This document shows positions 6,284 to 6,519 of a DNA stretch of 6,519 nt, piece after piece. The notes below the pieces were generated by a model. The model searched no databases, was not told where the DNA came from, and was given only the letters and a program-made list of their open reading frames with translations. Each line of letters starts with the position of its first letter. The first letter of the stretch is position 1. A program made the position numbers and the translations under genes. Where the stretch lies: positions 1 through 6,519 of the forward strand of contig CAYUIQ010000352.1 of the NCBI GenBank assembly GCA_964444795.1. Direction: 5' to 3'. The DNA is from JABMRP01 sp964444795. GTDB lineage: Bacteria > Planctomycetota > Planctomycetia > Pirellulales > Thermoguttaceae.

Positions 6284-6311
6284 TTGATGGATGGGTGGCT
6301 GGCTGGATGCC
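6284..6311 (+). repeat. short TGGN tetranucleotide tract
   Basis: Seven consecutive tetramers (TTGA TGGA TGGG TGGC TGGC TGGA TGCC) keep a 4-bp register across the start of the istB-like frame. Five of them are exact TGGN units (6288-6307). The tract lies where IstB homology begins and may mark a rearrangement or slippage junction. Confidence 0.5.
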
Positions 6312-6519
6312 GTCTTCTCGGCCTCGCCGGCGATCAACAAGCGGAAGGTCCTGGAGTTGTCGCGTTGCGAGTGGATTGCCAAACATTCCAATACGTGTTT
6401 TATCGGGCAACCCGGGACTGGAAAAACGCACGTTTCCATTGCCTTGGGGATGGCCGCGTGCCGTGCGGGCTACAAGGTGCGATTCTTCACCGCCGCGTCA
6501 TTGGTGAACCGATTGGAGG
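6291..6519 (+). CDS. IS21-type IstB-like ATPase, apparently 5'-truncated, runs off the window
   Basis: The open frame from ATG 6291 to the window end encodes 76 residues that resemble the central part of IstB, the AAA+ helper ATPase of IS21-family transposition. Residues 9-34 (FSASPAINKRKVLELSRCEW onward) match the stretch that precedes the Walker A motif in this family. Walker A is intact as GQPGTGKT (39-46), and LGMAACRAGYKVRFFTAASLV (52-72) is also typical. Full IstB proteins are about 250 residues with roughly 70-90 residues ahead of this point. Here an in-frame stop lies at 6285-6287 and no N-terminal IstB sequence is visible in any frame back to the TIM-barrel stop. No istA precedes it. 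This is therefore most likely an insertion-sequence remnant rather than a working gene. The ATG has no clear ribosome binding site, and the 3' part lies outside the window. Confidence 0.8.
   Translation, partial: MGGWLDAVFSASPAINKRKVLELSRCEWIAKHSNTCFIGQPGTGKTHVSIALGMAACRAGYKVRFFTAASLVNRLE

Noticed and set aside
1..6519. CRISPR array, tRNA or rRNA genes
   Set aside because: I saw no regularly spaced repeats with unique spacers and no tRNA- or rRNA-like sequence on either strand.

Overview
The window looks like chromosomal DNA of a planctomycete (Planctomycetota, probably Pirellulales-like). This is an inference from gene content: two DUF1559 prepilin-like proteins with the GFTLVELLVVIA leader, a secreted protein with a VPEPSTL (PEP-CTERM) tail, a DUF1080 protein and a Tat-exported sugar-isomerase-like TIM barrel. 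That combination, in GC-rich DNA, is typical of the phylum. No taxonomic marker gene is present.

Layout. Two gene groups diverge from a 307-bp intergenic region at 4180-4486. Leftward (minus strand) runs a compact four-gene group: LamG-like PEP-CTERM protein (2770-4179), DUF1559 protein A (1704-2759), small transthyretin-like lipoprotein (1268-1693) and DUF1559 protein B (200-1159). The first two junctions are only 10 bp each, so co-transcription is likely. A hairpin followed by a T-run on the minus strand (3-31) is a candidate terminator. Rightward (plus strand) run a DUF1080 / 3-keto-disaccharide hydrolase-family protein (4487-5254) and a Tat-signal TIM-barrel protein (5355-6245), preceded by a plausible sigma70-type promoter at 4408-4436. 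At the right edge is the middle part of an IS21-type IstB ATPase. It seems to lack its N-terminal region and runs off the window.

How the genes may work together. The leftward group encodes only envelope or exported products: one substrate for exosortase-type sorting, two pseudopilin-like proteins and one lipoprotein. It is probably a surface or secretion module of unknown job. The rightward pair is a likely periplasmic carbohydrate module. DUF1080 and sugar-isomerase-like proteins are known from routes that break glycosides through 3-keto intermediates, but the oxidoreductase such a route needs is not in the window.

Most unusual points. (1) A REP/BIME-like pair of inverted hairpins lies inside the coding sequence of DUF1559 protein A and lengthens its prepilin leader to about 45 residues. 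(2) A 15-nt direct repeat with an exact 31-bp period lies upstream of the PEP-CTERM gene. (3) A tract of TGGN tetramers lies at the broken edge of the istB fragment. I see no clearly novel multi-gene system; the rest is ordinary planctomycete accessory DNA.
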